Notes: generated by a model from the letters alone, not told the origin. Counted from the first letter of the stretch, positions 1-8,669 are shown. The stretch: 59,692 bases of DNA from Halopenitus malekzadehii (GCF_900108505.1 NZ_FNWU01000010.1:1-59692), one strand, 5' to 3'. Numbers and translations are program-made.

Positions 1-2
1 CG

Positions 3-323
3 GTTCCGCACCGCACAAGCGAAGACGAGCACGTCTGGTTCGTGACGAGCTTAGACGTAGACCGATCGACAGCGAGAGCATACGCGGCGGCGTTCCGCCG
101 CCGCTGGGGGATCGAAACGTCATATCGACAGCTCGGTGATTCTCTCCCGAGAACGTCGGCGACGACGTTCTCGGTGCGACTGTTCTACTTTCTGTTTGCG
201 GTGTCGCTGTACAATCTGTGGGTGTTAGCCAACATCTTAGCTTCAGCTGAAACAGTTCCAGAGACACCGCTGATCTCAACACGGATCTTCCGGAGATTCG
301 TTCTCTCAACAGACGACGGCTGA
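3..323 (+). CDS. ISH3-type transposase, C-terminal fragment (5' end outside window)
   Basis: The reading frame is open from the window edge and encodes the C-terminal part of a DDE transposase. The stretch RRRWGIETSYRQLGD carries the conserved glutamate region (R-WGIE-YR), and the following SVRLFYFLFAVSLYNLWVL is typical of the end of ISH3-family transposases of haloarchaea. The N-terminal two thirds, including the first two catalytic aspartates, would lie upstream of the window, so it cannot be told whether the element is intact. Family assignment is from recalled motif patterns; the transposase identity is secure, the ISH3 subgroup less so. Confidence 0.8.
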   Translation, partial: VPHRTSEDEHVWFVTSLDVDRSTARAYAAAFRRRWGIETSYRQLGDSLPRTSATTFSVRLFYFLFAVSLYNLWVLANILASAETVPETPLISTRIFRRFVLSTDDG

Positions 324-387
324 GTTCACACTCGAATCTGACCGGGATGACCGGTGAGTACGCCTCATTTCGGAGAGGCATCGCTCG

Positions 388-464
388 GGAACGCCGCTGG
401 CGCGGCGTTCCCTCGCTCTCCCACTGGATCTGTTACAGCGAAATCTCCCACGATCGGGAGATTT
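388..464. terminator. Two inverted repeats between convergent genes
   Basis: Positions 388-411 form a 10 bp stem (GGAACGCCGC / GCGGCGTTCC, 4-base loop), and 441-464 a 9 bp stem (AAATCTCCC / GGGAGATTT). They lie between the end of the transposase and the end of the oxidoreductase, which converge here. They may act as transcript ends or belong to the right end of the IS element; neither is followed by a clear T-run. Confidence 0.4.
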
Positions 465-518
465 GCGAGCTCAACGGCTTGGGTGGTACAGAATGAGATT
501 TGATTCGGCAACCACTGT

Positions 519-1538
519 TTAGCGCGGGGAGGATGTCAAGTGGACGACTTGCTTCCCGATGTTGTCGCCGGAGAACAGTCCGAGGAACGCATCCGGTGCG
601 TTCTCCAAGCCCTCGACGACCGATTCACGGTGTTCGATCTCGCCGCTTGCCACCCACGTTGCGAGCCGTTCGCTCGCTTCCCCGAACCGGGTGGCGTAAT
701 CGGCGACGAGAAGGCCTTCGACTTTCGCACGCGTCGCGATGAGCAGCGGCAGCTTTCGCGGGCCCGTCGGGACGCTTTCGTCGTTGTAGTGTGCGATCTG
801 CCCGCAGACGGCCACCCGAGCGTCGAGGTTCAGGTTCGTGAACACGGCGTCGGTGATCGGTCCGCCGACGTTGTCGTAATAGACGTCGACGCCGTCCGGT
901 GCAGCCTCCGCAAGCGCCGCTTCGTAGTCGTCGGTCTCTTTGTAGTTGATCGCGGCGTCGAACCCGAGATCCTCGGTGAGCCAGTCGGTCTTCTCGTCCG
1001 ACCCGGCGAATCCGACGACGCGGCAGCCGCTTAACGTCGCAATCTGCCCGACGATCGATCCAACCGCACCCGCCGCTCCGGACACGACGACGGTGTCGCT
1101 GGGGGTGGGGTCGCCGACGTCGAGCAACCCGAAGTACGCCGTCCGACCCGGCATCCCGAGCACGCCCAGATAGGCCGGCGGATCAGCGATCGTGGGATCG
1201 ACTGGGGCGACGTCATCCGCATCGAGGACGCTGTACTCAGCCCACGTTCCCTCCCCGGTCACGAGGTCGCCGTCGTCGTACTGCTCGCTGGTGCTCTCGA
1301 CGACTTCGCCGACGACGCCTCCTTTCAGGACGTCGCCGACGTCCCACGGCTCCGCGTACGATTCGCTGTCCCGCATCCGGCCGCGCATATACGGGTCAAC
1401 GGAGAGGTACTCGACACGGACGAGCAGCTCACCGTCGGCGGGCTCCGGGACGGCCTCCTCTCTGAGTTCGAAACAGTCCGCGTCCGGTTCACCGGTTGGC
1501 CGTTCGACGAAGTACCAACTGTGGTTCGTCTCTTTCAC
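519..1538 (-). CDS. NADP-dependent oxidoreductase, zinc-free medium-chain (MDR/PTGR-like)
   Basis: A 339-residue protein of the medium-chain reductase superfamily, close to the YncB / prostaglandin-reductase-like group that reduces enones and similar substrates with NADPH. The N-terminal GroES-like domain has LSVDPYMRGRM, diagnostic of this subgroup. The Rossmann domain has VVSGAAGAVGSIVGQIA around residues 150-165, the dinucleotide loop. No zinc-binding cysteine cluster is present. Length is normal for the family. The gene stands alone, ending close to the IS fragment on its left. The physiological substrate cannot be read from sequence. Confidence 0.88.
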   Translation of the reverse strand: MKETNHSWYFVERPTGEPDADCFELREEAVPEPADGELLVRVEYLSVDPYMRGRMRDSESYAEPWDVGDVLKGGVVGEVVESTSEQYDDGDLVTGEGTWAEYSVLDADDVAPVDPTIADPPAYLGVLGMPGRTAYFGLLDVGDPTPSDTVVVSGAAGAVGSIVGQIATLSGCRVVGFAGSDEKTDWLTEDLGFDAAINYKETDDYEAALAEAAPDGVDVYYDNVGGPITDAVFTNLNLDARVAVCGQIAHYNDESVPTGPRKLPLLIATRAKVEGLLVADYATRFGEASERLATWVASGEIEHRESVVEGLENAPDAFLGLFSGDNIGKQVVHLTSSPR

Positions 1539-1624
1539 ACCCCCTTTCGGCTCGTCGCATCAAAGAGACTTCCCCTCGTCGGAATCGAGCGGCGGTCTGT
1601 CTCCAATCTTCGGCGGACAGCCCT

Positions 1625-1882
1625 CTATGAACGAGTGGCGAGCGACACCACATCCACGAGCGACGTGTCGGAGAGGATCAGTTCCCGATACCCGTCGTCA
1701 ACCAGATCGGTCGGAGTGGTGGTGGCTGACTCCATCAGGTGGTCCGTCGTCTCCGCGACGTCGTGTGCGTCGAGACAGAGACGCCGGTCGTCTCACGGGA
1801 TGTCCGACAGCTCGTCGTCGATCTCGAAATACCCGTCCGCTCGTTCCCAGATCTCCGCTTGATCTATGATGTGACTGTTCAT
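1625..1882 (-). pseudogene. Small ORF coupled to the LOV kinase, interrupted by an in-frame stop
   Basis: Directly after the kinase gene an ATG overlaps its stop codon by the ATGA arrangement. It opens a 29-codon frame (MNSHIIDQAEIWERADGYF...SDIP) ending in TGA at 1793-1795. Past that TGA the same frame stays open for 55 further codons to TAG at 1625-1627, and the extension has ordinary acidic haloarchaeal composition (e.g. DAHDVAETTDHLMESATTTP, VDDGYRELILSD). Either a real 29-residue peptide is made, or an about 85-residue protein has acquired a nonsense codon. No family is recognised. The overlap is the only support for translation. Confidence 0.4.
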
Positions 1883-4281
1883 TCGCTCCGAGTGCTGAGT
1901 GCCGCGTCTCGGTGCTCCGGAACCGCTTCATCTGTCGTCGGCGACAGTCGCACCGTGACCGTCGTCCCGTCATCGACGGTGGTGGTCACCTCCCCACCGA
2001 GTCCCGTGACGATCCAGTTGACCAGCCACAGCCCCAACCCCGACCCGTGTTCCAGCGGCGTCTCGCGGCCAGCTTCCAGTACCCGTCGTTCCATCTCGGG
2101 GAGTCCTGAACCGCCATCCTGCACGCGAACGGCCACTTCACCATCCTCAGTCATCTCTACCGTGTATGTTACGCCCGCGGACCCACCGTACTGTGCGGCA
2201 TTCGCCCCAAGCTCCCGAAGCGCCAATCGCAGACGTTCTGTTGCCATCACGTCCTCGCAGGGATCCGTCTCGATGCTGAACTCGGTCTCGGGGAACTCTG
2301 TTCGCAACTCGCTCACGACCTCCTTGACATCCGCCAGAATATCACGTGGAGCGAGCGGTTCGGCGTTATTTCCTGCCGTCTGGAAGTCTTGGGCTTTTTC
2401 ACTCAGGTCTGTGAGATCGGTCGCAATATCGCGAATCCGTCGTGCCATCGCGGCGGGATCGCCCTCGGTTCGCTGTGCGATTTCGTCGGCGAATCCCTGA
2501 ACCGCATTCATATCGTTTCGAAGATTATGGCGCAGGACGCGATTGAGCACCTCAATCAGCCGATCACTCCGTTTTTTTGCTGTGACATCCTCCTGAATCC
2601 CGACAAAGTGTGACACAGTCTCACCGTCGACACCTGTGACTGGCGCGATCGTCAGCTGGTTCCAGAACGGTGTCCCGTCGGCACGGTAGTTGAGAATCTC
2701 CGTCCGAATCGGCGTATTCGAATCGATCGCCTCCCGAATCTCGGTAACAGTGGCTTCGTCAGTTTCCTCGCCTTGGAGGAACCGGCAGTTGTCTCCCAGC
2801 ACTCGCCCTGTGGGGTACCCGGTCACTCTCGTGAATCCCTCGTTGGCATAGACGATGGGAAGGTCGTCTTGGTCTGCGTCGGCGATCGTGATGCCGACGG
2901 TTGACTCTTCTAAGGCCTGACTCTTCATCTGCAGGTCGAGCTCGCGTTCTTTGCGCTCGGTGACATCCTGGAAAACGCCCCGTACGGCCACGATTTCTTG
3001 TTCGTCATCGGCATACTGGGGGCGTCCGATCACCCGCACCCATCGAACCGTGTCGTCGTCGGTCACGAGCCGGAGTTCCAGATCATAGGGCTCCCCGCCG
3101 GTCGTTAGCTTCTCAAACGCTTCTTCGACGATTGGGCGGTCTTCCGGATGATAAAAATCGAGTCCGTCCGAGATATCGGGGTTATGAGTGAGCGGAACGC
3201 CGTGGATGCGATAGACCTCGTCTGACCACCGGAGCGTTTTCGAGCGGAGATCGTATTCCCAGCCGCCGATATTGGCTGCTTCTTGGGTTTGCTGGAGGAA
3301 CTCCTTGGTTCGCTCCAGTTCCGTTTCACGTTCGCGCCGGGCCGAAATATCCCGCACGATGCCCTGTATGAATTCTTGGCCGTCGATACGGATCACACCC
3401 ATACTCATCTCGATGGGGAGATCGCTTCCGTCAGCGCATCTGAGGGATAGTGGCATCCCATCCGCAAACCGATCACGCGGGTCGCCGGACAGCTCCGATT
3501 CACCGACCGACTCCGTGTCGAACAGTTGCGCGTACCGGTCACGCTCGGTTGGCGGATGTAGGTCAAGGACCGACATTCCCTCCAGTTGGGATTGTGCGTA
3601 GCCGGTCAGTCCGGCTGCCTTCTCGTTGGCCTCGGAGATAATGGCCGTGTCCGTGTCGGCGAGGAACACTGCGTCAGGTGCCTGCTGGAGGAGTGCCTCG
3701 TATTTGTTTTCAACTCGTTGCTGGGCCTGTTGTGCTTCTGTGATACGCTGTTCGTGGTGGGACGTTTCGATTTCTCGCCCGAGAAGTCTTGCGAGGAGTT
3801 CGACGGCGGCCTTTTCCTCGCTGGCAAAAGCCGTTTCTCGGGGATTTCGGGAGGAGAAACAGACTGTGCCGTACACGTCGCCGTGGACGAAGATCGTCGT
3901 TCCGAGGTAGCAGTAGAGTCCGTGTTGCTGGAAGGCTGGATCATCGTCCCAGCCCTGGTTGGGGGCGTCAGTGAGTGCGACGGGGCCATCAGAATCGATG
4001 ACGCGCCGACAATAAGTCGTTTCGCGATCAAGTGTGACACCATCGGTGAGCTCCGGGTTGTCTCCGTCGCTGGCGACGACGGTGTCCGTGGTGGAATTGC
4101 CGTCGCGGCGTTGGATGTGGCTATGTTCAACCCCTAAGAACTCCCGGCCGATTGCGAGGGCCCGTTGTTGTTTTTCGGCCAGTGACATAGCCGAATCGTC
4201 CATCACCTCATAGAGACGGTGATAGACCATAGCACTGCCAGACATATCTGTCCGAAATACTTGTAGCGAGTACAGATACAA
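1879..4281 (-). CDS. GAF/PAS/PAS/LOV sensor histidine kinase
   Basis: An 800-residue soluble kinase without membrane segments. Domains in order: GAF (about 20-175), PAS (about 190-315), PAS (about 325-450), a LOV-type PAS (about 455-570), a HisKA-like dimerisation region with LNRVLRHNLRND (phospho-acceptor His585) and a HATPase domain ending in HGSGLGLWLVNW. The LOV domain has GDNCRFLQG with the adduct-forming cysteine at residue 499, plus the downstream NYRADGTPFWNQL typical of LOV flavin pockets. It should therefore bind FMN and respond to blue light or redox state; that is family knowledge, not shown here. No response regulator is adjacent. A later start, Met13 at 4245, is possible. Confidence 0.92.
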   Translation of the reverse strand: MYLYSLQVFRTDMSGSAMVYHRLYEVMDDSAMSLAEKQQRALAIGREFLGVEHSHIQRRDGNSTTDTVVASDGDNPELTDGVTLDRETTYCRRVIDSDGPVALTDAPNQGWDDDPAFQQHGLYCYLGTTIFVHGDVYGTVCFSSRNPRETAFASEEKAAVELLARLLGREIETSHHEQRITEAQQAQQRVENKYEALLQQAPDAVFLADTDTAIISEANEKAAGLTGYAQSQLEGMSVLDLHPPTERDRYAQLFDTESVGESELSGDPRDRFADGMPLSLRCADGSDLPIEMSMGVIRIDGQEFIQGIVRDISARRERETELERTKEFLQQTQEAANIGGWEYDLRSKTLRWSDEVYRIHGVPLTHNPDISDGLDFYHPEDRPIVEEAFEKLTTGGEPYDLELRLVTDDDTVRWVRVIGRPQYADDEQEIVAVRGVFQDVTERKERELDLQMKSQALEESTVGITIADADQDDLPIVYANEGFTRVTGYPTGRVLGDNCRFLQGEETDEATVTEIREAIDSNTPIRTEILNYRADGTPFWNQLTIAPVTGVDGETVSHFVGIQEDVTAKKRSDRLIEVLNRVLRHNLRNDMNAVQGFADEIAQRTEGDPAAMARRIRDIATDLTDLSEKAQDFQTAGNNAEPLAPRDILADVKEVVSELRTEFPETEFSIETDPCEDVMATERLRLALRELGANAAQYGGSAGVTYTVEMTEDGEVAVRVQDGGSGLPEMERRVLEAGRETPLEHGSGLGLWLVNWIVTGLGGEVTTTVDDGTTVTVRLSPTTDEAVPEHRDAALSTRSE

Positions 4282-4304
4282 CTATCGGCGGATTAACTGG
4301 AATT

Positions 4305-4559
4305 AGGCGCTAAGTCCCCTTCCTCAAGGAGTCGTTCGAGAGAGCTTCGCTCTCTCGTGATCACGAAAATCGAAGATTTTCGGACGACAACGCAGAGAGC
4401 GAAGCGACTGAGTAGCGTTAACGAGAGCTGCGCTCTCGTCAACGCCTGTGGAGACTGCGCTCCCTGTGGATACGCCTGTATCTGCAAAGCGCGTCGTAGA
4501 AACAGGAAGCCCCACCCTCAAGGAGCGAACCGCGTCAGCGGTGAGCGAGTAGGGTGGGG
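4305..4559. mobile_element. Composite remnant of two TnpB-type IS ends
   Basis: This non-coding gap holds IS debris. The left side begins AGGCGCTAAG, also found at the left end of the element near 30078. Hairpins at 4337-4357 (CGAGAGAGC stem), 4364-4382 (CGAAAATC stem) and 4421-4439 (ACGAGAGC stem) follow; the first two match in order, spacing and flanks the end of the TnpB element at 59365-59412. From about 4430 the plus strand reads as the degenerate last 40 codons of a TnpB (TPVETALP...AKRVVETGSPTLKER...VSE, TAG), ending in the hairpin 4510-4559 (CCCCACCCT / AGGGTGGGG). No transposase or complete TnpB remains. The two halves point in opposite directions. Confidence 0.7.
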
Positions 4560-4661
4560 TCGTTCACCTGCATATCATACGGTGTAGTAGGTGCATCCCA
4601 CGTACAATGACGATGCATATTACAAAACAGACATCTAGTAACGGCCGCTTCTCACGTCGAT

Positions 4662-5753
4662 TTGATCAATACATCTAAAACAATATCCGACTTGCAATCA
4701 ATCGTGACGACGAGTGCTGGTCTTCGACACAATCAGGGTGTAAAAGGGCCGGTAGCGGTTACTGTCCGTACCATCGATACCGACCCGGAGCCACCTCGCG
4801 ACGTAGAACTCATCGCTACCGACGCCGACGGGGAGGAGTTACAAGTCGTACTCTGGGAAACGCACGATGTTACGACCGACTGGCGTCCCGACTCAACCTA
4901 CGAGATCTGGGGTGGACGAGCCAAGCGGTACATCGACGCGTCCGGTCCCGAGTTACGTATCCACAGTAACGCCGATTTCACTGTCAAACGTGTTCCCGAA
5001 CCGGACACGTGCCAAGTGCTCGTCGTCGGCGATACGCACGTCGGATATCGTCATCGGGCGAGCAGCACGAAGCCGGGATGGGCCCACGCGGTAGACAATC
5101 GACGCACGTTTACTCGGAGCCTTGCCCGTGCTCGCGCTCTCGACGTCGACGCAGTGGTGCACGCCGGCGATGTGTTCGACCACAGGATAACTCAGGTGGA
5201 CAAAGACCACGTTCGCAAAGAGATCCAGTGGATCCACGACGTGGGGATACCGTTGTACTTCATCCACGGGAACCACGACAACGAGGCTGGAAACGAGACG
5301 TTACGTCAAGGACCCGGGATTCATCTCGGGGGGAAAACGATGACTCTCGGGCGGGATTCCGTCCACATATCGGGGCTCGATTACGGAGCTGGAGAGTTCT
5401 CGGGTTCACTACCGGAGGCCGTTGCCGGCGGGGATCCCTCAACATCGATCCTCGTCCTTCATGATACGCCCTATCCGGCGGTCGACGAGACCGGGTCGCC
5501 GATCCATCGAAACGATCCAAATCACCTCGATCTCAGGGACTTCCTCGACCGAGCTGATGAGTGGCTGGACCTGATCGTCTCGGGGCATATGCACGTCGGG
5601 AGCCGTGGGTCGATAGCAGGCTACGAGACGCCGTTACTCGTTACCGGTCCGACTGCGGAGATCAGCAAATCCACTCGGGAGAATCAACCATCGACGTGGT
5701 TAGTGACGATTTCGGAGGAAGCGGTTCAGATCGAGCGACAGAAGTTGTCGTGA
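4662..5753 (+). CDS. OB-fold plus calcineurin-like (Mre11-like) metallophosphoesterase
   Basis: A 363-residue protein with two parts. Residues about 25-112 look like an OB-fold (KGPVAVTVRTID, LQVVLWETHD, YEIWGGRAKRY), the shape used by RPA-like and nuclease modules to bind single-stranded nucleic acid. Residues about 115-345 form a metallophosphoesterase with all metal-ligand motifs: GDTHVG (124-126), GDVFDH (169-174), GNHDN (203-207), VLHDTP (His267) and SGHMHVG (308-313). These are the ligands used by Mre11/SbcD nucleases. There is no capping domain as in Mre11 and no Rad50 neighbour. The start is a TTG after an AT-rich leader. Nuclease activity on DNA or RNA is inference from the fusion. 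Confidence 0.85.
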   Translation: MINTSKTISDLQSIVTTSAGLRHNQGVKGPVAVTVRTIDTDPEPPRDVELIATDADGEELQVVLWETHDVTTDWRPDSTYEIWGGRAKRYIDASGPELRIHSNADFTVKRVPEPDTCQVLVVGDTHVGYRHRASSTKPGWAHAVDNRRTFTRSLARARALDVDAVVHAGDVFDHRITQVDKDHVRKEIQWIHDVGIPLYFIHGNHDNEAGNETLRQGPGIHLGGKTMTLGRDSVHISGLDYGAGEFSGSLPEAVAGGDPSTSILVLHDTPYPAVDETGSPIHRNDPNHLDLRDFLDRADEWLDLIVSGHMHVGSRGSIAGYETPLLVTGPTAEISKSTRENQPSTWLVTISEEAVQIERQKLS

Positions 5754-5954
5754 GACGGGCTATATCGAGTGTCTCCTGGAACTCTATCCGTTGAGCCTGG
5801 TTCCGATGAGAGAGTTGACGTCGACGACGACTCTCCCTGGGTAACGAACCTCACTTCGCTCGCTCCGCTCGCTCACCTCCCGCTCCCTGCTTCGAACCCC
5901 GCCCTCGAACAGGCACAGCGGCGCCGCTCACGAGTTGTTCGCGGCGCCGATAGT

Positions 5955-6027
5955 GGGCTCGGGCGGGTTCGAACCGCCGACCTCAGCCTTGTAAAGGCCG
6001 CGTCATAACCAGCTAGACCACAAGCCC
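5955..6027 (-). tRNA. tRNA-Val(TAC)
   Basis: Read on the minus strand this folds as a complete cloverleaf. The acceptor stem GGGCTTG pairs with CGAGCCC, the anticodon stem CGGCC pairs with GGCTG around loop TTTACAA, giving anticodon TAC, and the T-arm is GGCGG-TTCGAAC-CCGCC. No CCA is encoded and no intron is seen. Confidence 0.95.
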
Positions 6028-6088
6028 GTATTGTTTCGATCGCTCCCGGAGCGGAAAACGGTTTCTTTCCGCGCCACGAACCCCACCC

Positions 6089-6562
6089 GTGAACCGCCGC
6101 CTCATCGCCATCGTCCTGGTCCTCGTCGCCGCCGCACTCGGACTCCTCGTCGTCGATCTCTGGCAGCCTGATGATGACTACGACCGAACCACGGTCGAGA
6201 TCGAGGACGCGCAAACCGGCGATCGTCTGGCGACCGTCGACGTCCGGATCGCCGACACGTTCGATAAGCGCTACACCGGGCTCTCCGAAACCGAGTCACT
6301 CGATCCGAACGAGGGGATGCTGTTCACCTACGACGATCCCGGCAACCGGACCTACGTGATGCGGAACATGTCCTTCGCCATCGACATCGTCTTTATCGAC
6401 GCCGACGGGACGATCACGACGGCCTACTCGGCCGAGCCCGAGTCGGAACCCTACACGGGGTACGACGGTCACGGCCAGTACGTCCTCGAGGTCCGGTACG
6501 GCTACCTTGAGGAGCGCGGGATCGAGGTCGGCGACCGCGTCGTGATCGACGACTCGCTGTGA
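6089..6562 (+). CDS. DUF192 family exported or membrane-anchored protein
   Basis: A 157-residue protein starting at GTG. Residues 4-24 form one hydrophobic segment (LIAIVLVLVAAALGLLVVDLW), a signal anchor. The rest is a DUF192 domain with its usual landmarks: RYTGLSETESLDPNEGMLF, YVMRNMSFAIDIVFID and YVLEVRYGYLEERGIEVGD. The domain is a small beta-fold of unknown biochemical role, presumably facing the outside of the cell. The gene is divergent from tRNA-Val and precedes the ABC exporter by 94 bp. Its last codons and stop are duplicated downstream (see repeat at 6551). Confidence 0.9.
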   Translation: MNRRLIAIVLVLVAAALGLLVVDLWQPDDDYDRTTVEIEDAQTGDRLATVDVRIADTFDKRYTGLSETESLDPNEGMLFTYDDPGNRTYVMRNMSFAIDIVFIDADGTITTAYSAEPESEPYTGYDGHGQYVLEVRYGYLEERGIEVGDRVVIDDSL

Positions 6563-6619
6563 CCGCCCGGCGCGACTCGCTGTGACTGTCCGGCGCGACT
6601 CGCTGTAACTCTCCGAAGC
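6551..6619. repeat. 23 bp tandem repeat x3 spanning a stop codon
   Basis: Three consecutive 23 bp units (6551-6573, 6574-6596, 6597-6619) each begin GACTCGCTGT. The first contains the last codons and TGA stop of the DUF192 gene; the later ones are non-coding copies with increasing differences. Confidence 0.9.
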
Positions 6620-6656
6620 GAAGCCTCTTTGCCGGGACGCCGGTAGGGGGATCCGA

Positions 6657-8669
6657 ATGAGCGCCCCGGAGTGGGAGGACGACGATCCCTTCGAGGACCA
6701 GCGGGAAGCGGTCGAAAATCCGATGAAGCGGCTCTTTCGAGAGTACGGCTGGACCTACCGCCGGCACGCGATCGTGGGGATCCTCGCGAGCGTGGTCGCG
6801 CGGCTCGCCGACCTGCTGCCGCCGCTGATGCTCGGGATCGCCGTCGACGTCATCTTCGTCACGCCCGCTCAGCGTGAGGCGGGCGAGGTGCCGGCTTTCG
6901 CCGAGCAGATCCCGCTCGTCCTCCTGCCGGAGGCGTGGCTCCCGGCCGAGCAGTTCGCGCAGTTCCGGTTCATCGTCGCGGTTGTGGCCGGCGCGTTCCT
7001 CTTCGGGGCCGGGTTCCACTGGCTCCGCAATCGGGGATTCAACGCCTTCGCCCAGCACGTGCAACACGACGTCCGGACCGACACCTACGACCGGATGCAG
7101 CGGCTGAACATGACCTTCTTCGCCGACAAACAGACCGGCGAGATGCTGTCAGTGCTCTCGAACGACGTCAACCGCCTCGAGCGCTTCCTCAACGACGGAA
7201 TGAACTCGCTGTTCCGGCTGGCGGTGATGGTGCTCGGGATCGGCGGAATCCTCCTGTGGATCAACCCGCAGCTGGCAGTCGTCGCGCTCGCGCCGGTCCC
7301 GATCATCGCCGGCTTCACCTATCTGTTCGTGCGGACGATCCAGCCGAAGTACGCCGCCGTGCGGTCGACGGTCGGGAAGCTGAACTCCCGGCTCGAGAAC
7401 AACCTCGGCGGCATCCAGGTGATCAAGTCGGCGACGACCGAGGGCTACGAGTCCGACCGCGTCGACGACGTCTCCGGCGAGTACTTCGACGCCAACTGGG
7501 ACGCCATCGAGACGCGGATCACCTTCTTCCCGGCACTCCGACTGATCGCCGGGATCGGCTTCGTGATCACCTTCATCGTCGGCGGCCTGTGGGTCTTTCA
7601 GGGGCCGCCGGGCCCCTTCTCGGGCGACCTCTCGCCGGGGATGTTCGTCGTCTTCATCCTCTACACGCAGCGGTTCATCTGGCCGATGGCGCAGTTCGGA
7701 CAGATCATCAATATGTACCAGCGCGCCCGCGCCTCCGCCGCCCGCGTCTTCGGGCTGATGGACGAGCCCTCCCGGCTCGGCGAGAACCCCGACGCCGACG
7801 AGCTCGTCGTCGAGGAGGGCCGCGTCGAGTACGACGACGTCACCTTCGGATACGACGCGGAGCCGACCGTCTCGGACGTCGACTTCACGGTTGCGGGCGG
7901 CGAGACGCTCGCGCTCGTGGGTCCGACCGGCGCCGGGAAGTCGACCGTACTCAAGCTCCTGCTCCGGATGTACGACGTCGACGAGGGTGCCATCCGGATC
8001 GACGGCCAGGACGTTCGGGACGTCACGCTCCCGTCGCTCCGGCGGTCGATCGGCTACGTCGGCCAGTCCTCGTACCTCTTTTACGGGACGGTTCGCGAGA
8101 ACATCACCTACGGCACCTTCGACGCCAGCGACGAGGCGGTCGTCGAGGCCGCGAAGGCCGCCGAGGCGCACTCGTTCATCGAGAACCTGCCGGATGGCTA
8201 CGACACGATGGTCGGCGAGCGCGGCGTGAAACTCTCGGGCGGCCAGCGCCAGCGGCTCACGATCGCCCGCGCCGTCCTTGCGGACCCGGAGATCCTCGTC
8301 CTCGACGAGGCCACCTCGGACGTCGACACCGAGACGGAGATGCTGATCCAGCGCTCGCTGGACCGGCTGACGACCGACCGCACCACCTTCGCGATCGCCC
8401 ACCGGCTCTCGACGATCAAGGACGCCGACACGATCCTCGTGTTGGAGGGTGGCGAGATCGTCGAGCGCGGAACCCACGAGGAGCTGCTCGAGACCGACGG
8501 GCTCTACGCGAACCTCTGGGGCGTCCAGGCCGGCGAGATCGACGACCTCCCGCAGGAGTTCATCGAACGCGCCACCGAGCGAACCGCGGCGATCGACGCC
8601 GACGAGGCGGCCGCGGCCGACGGGACGTCCGCGACCGAGACCGATGCGGAGGCCGGCAACGACGACTGA
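6657..8669 (+). CDS. ABC exporter, fused permease and ATPase (MsbA/MDR-like)
   Basis: A 670-residue half-transporter. The N-terminal 350 residues hold six predicted membrane helices of the ABC exporter type I fold. The ATPase domain follows: Walker A GPTGAGKST (about 422-430), Q-loop YVGQSSYLF, signature LSGGQRQR, Walker B ILVLDEATSD and the switch histidine in AIAHRLSTI. All catalytic motifs are intact. It should work as a homodimer exporting a lipid-like or hydrophobic substrate, which cannot be named from the sequence. The acidic tail after residue 640 is low complexity. No partner gene is adjacent. Confidence 0.93.
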   Translation: MSAPEWEDDDPFEDQREAVENPMKRLFREYGWTYRRHAIVGILASVVARLADLLPPLMLGIAVDVIFVTPAQREAGEVPAFAEQIPLVLLPEAWLPAEQFAQFRFIVAVVAGAFLFGAGFHWLRNRGFNAFAQHVQHDVRTDTYDRMQRLNMTFFADKQTGEMLSVLSNDVNRLERFLNDGMNSLFRLAVMVLGIGGILLWINPQLAVVALAPVPIIAGFTYLFVRTIQPKYAAVRSTVGKLNSRLENNLGGIQVIKSATTEGYESDRVDDVSGEYFDANWDAIETRITFFPALRLIAGIGFVITFIVGGLWVFQGPPGPFSGDLSPGMFVVFILYTQRFIWPMAQFGQIINMYQRARASAARVFGLMDEPSRLGENPDADELVVEEGRVEYDDVTFGYDAEPTVSDVDFTVAGGETLALVGPTGAGKSTVLKLLLRMYDVDEGAIRIDGQDVRDVTLPSLRRSIGYVGQSSYLFYGTVRENITYGTFDASDEAVVEAAKAAEAHSFIENLPDGYDTMVGERGVKLSGGQRQRLTIARAVLADPEILVLDEATSDVDTETEMLIQRSLDRLTTDRTTFAIAHRLSTIKDADTILVLEGGEIVERGTHEELLETDGLYANLWGVQAGEIDDLPQEFIERATERTAAIDADEAAAADGTSATETDAEAGNDD

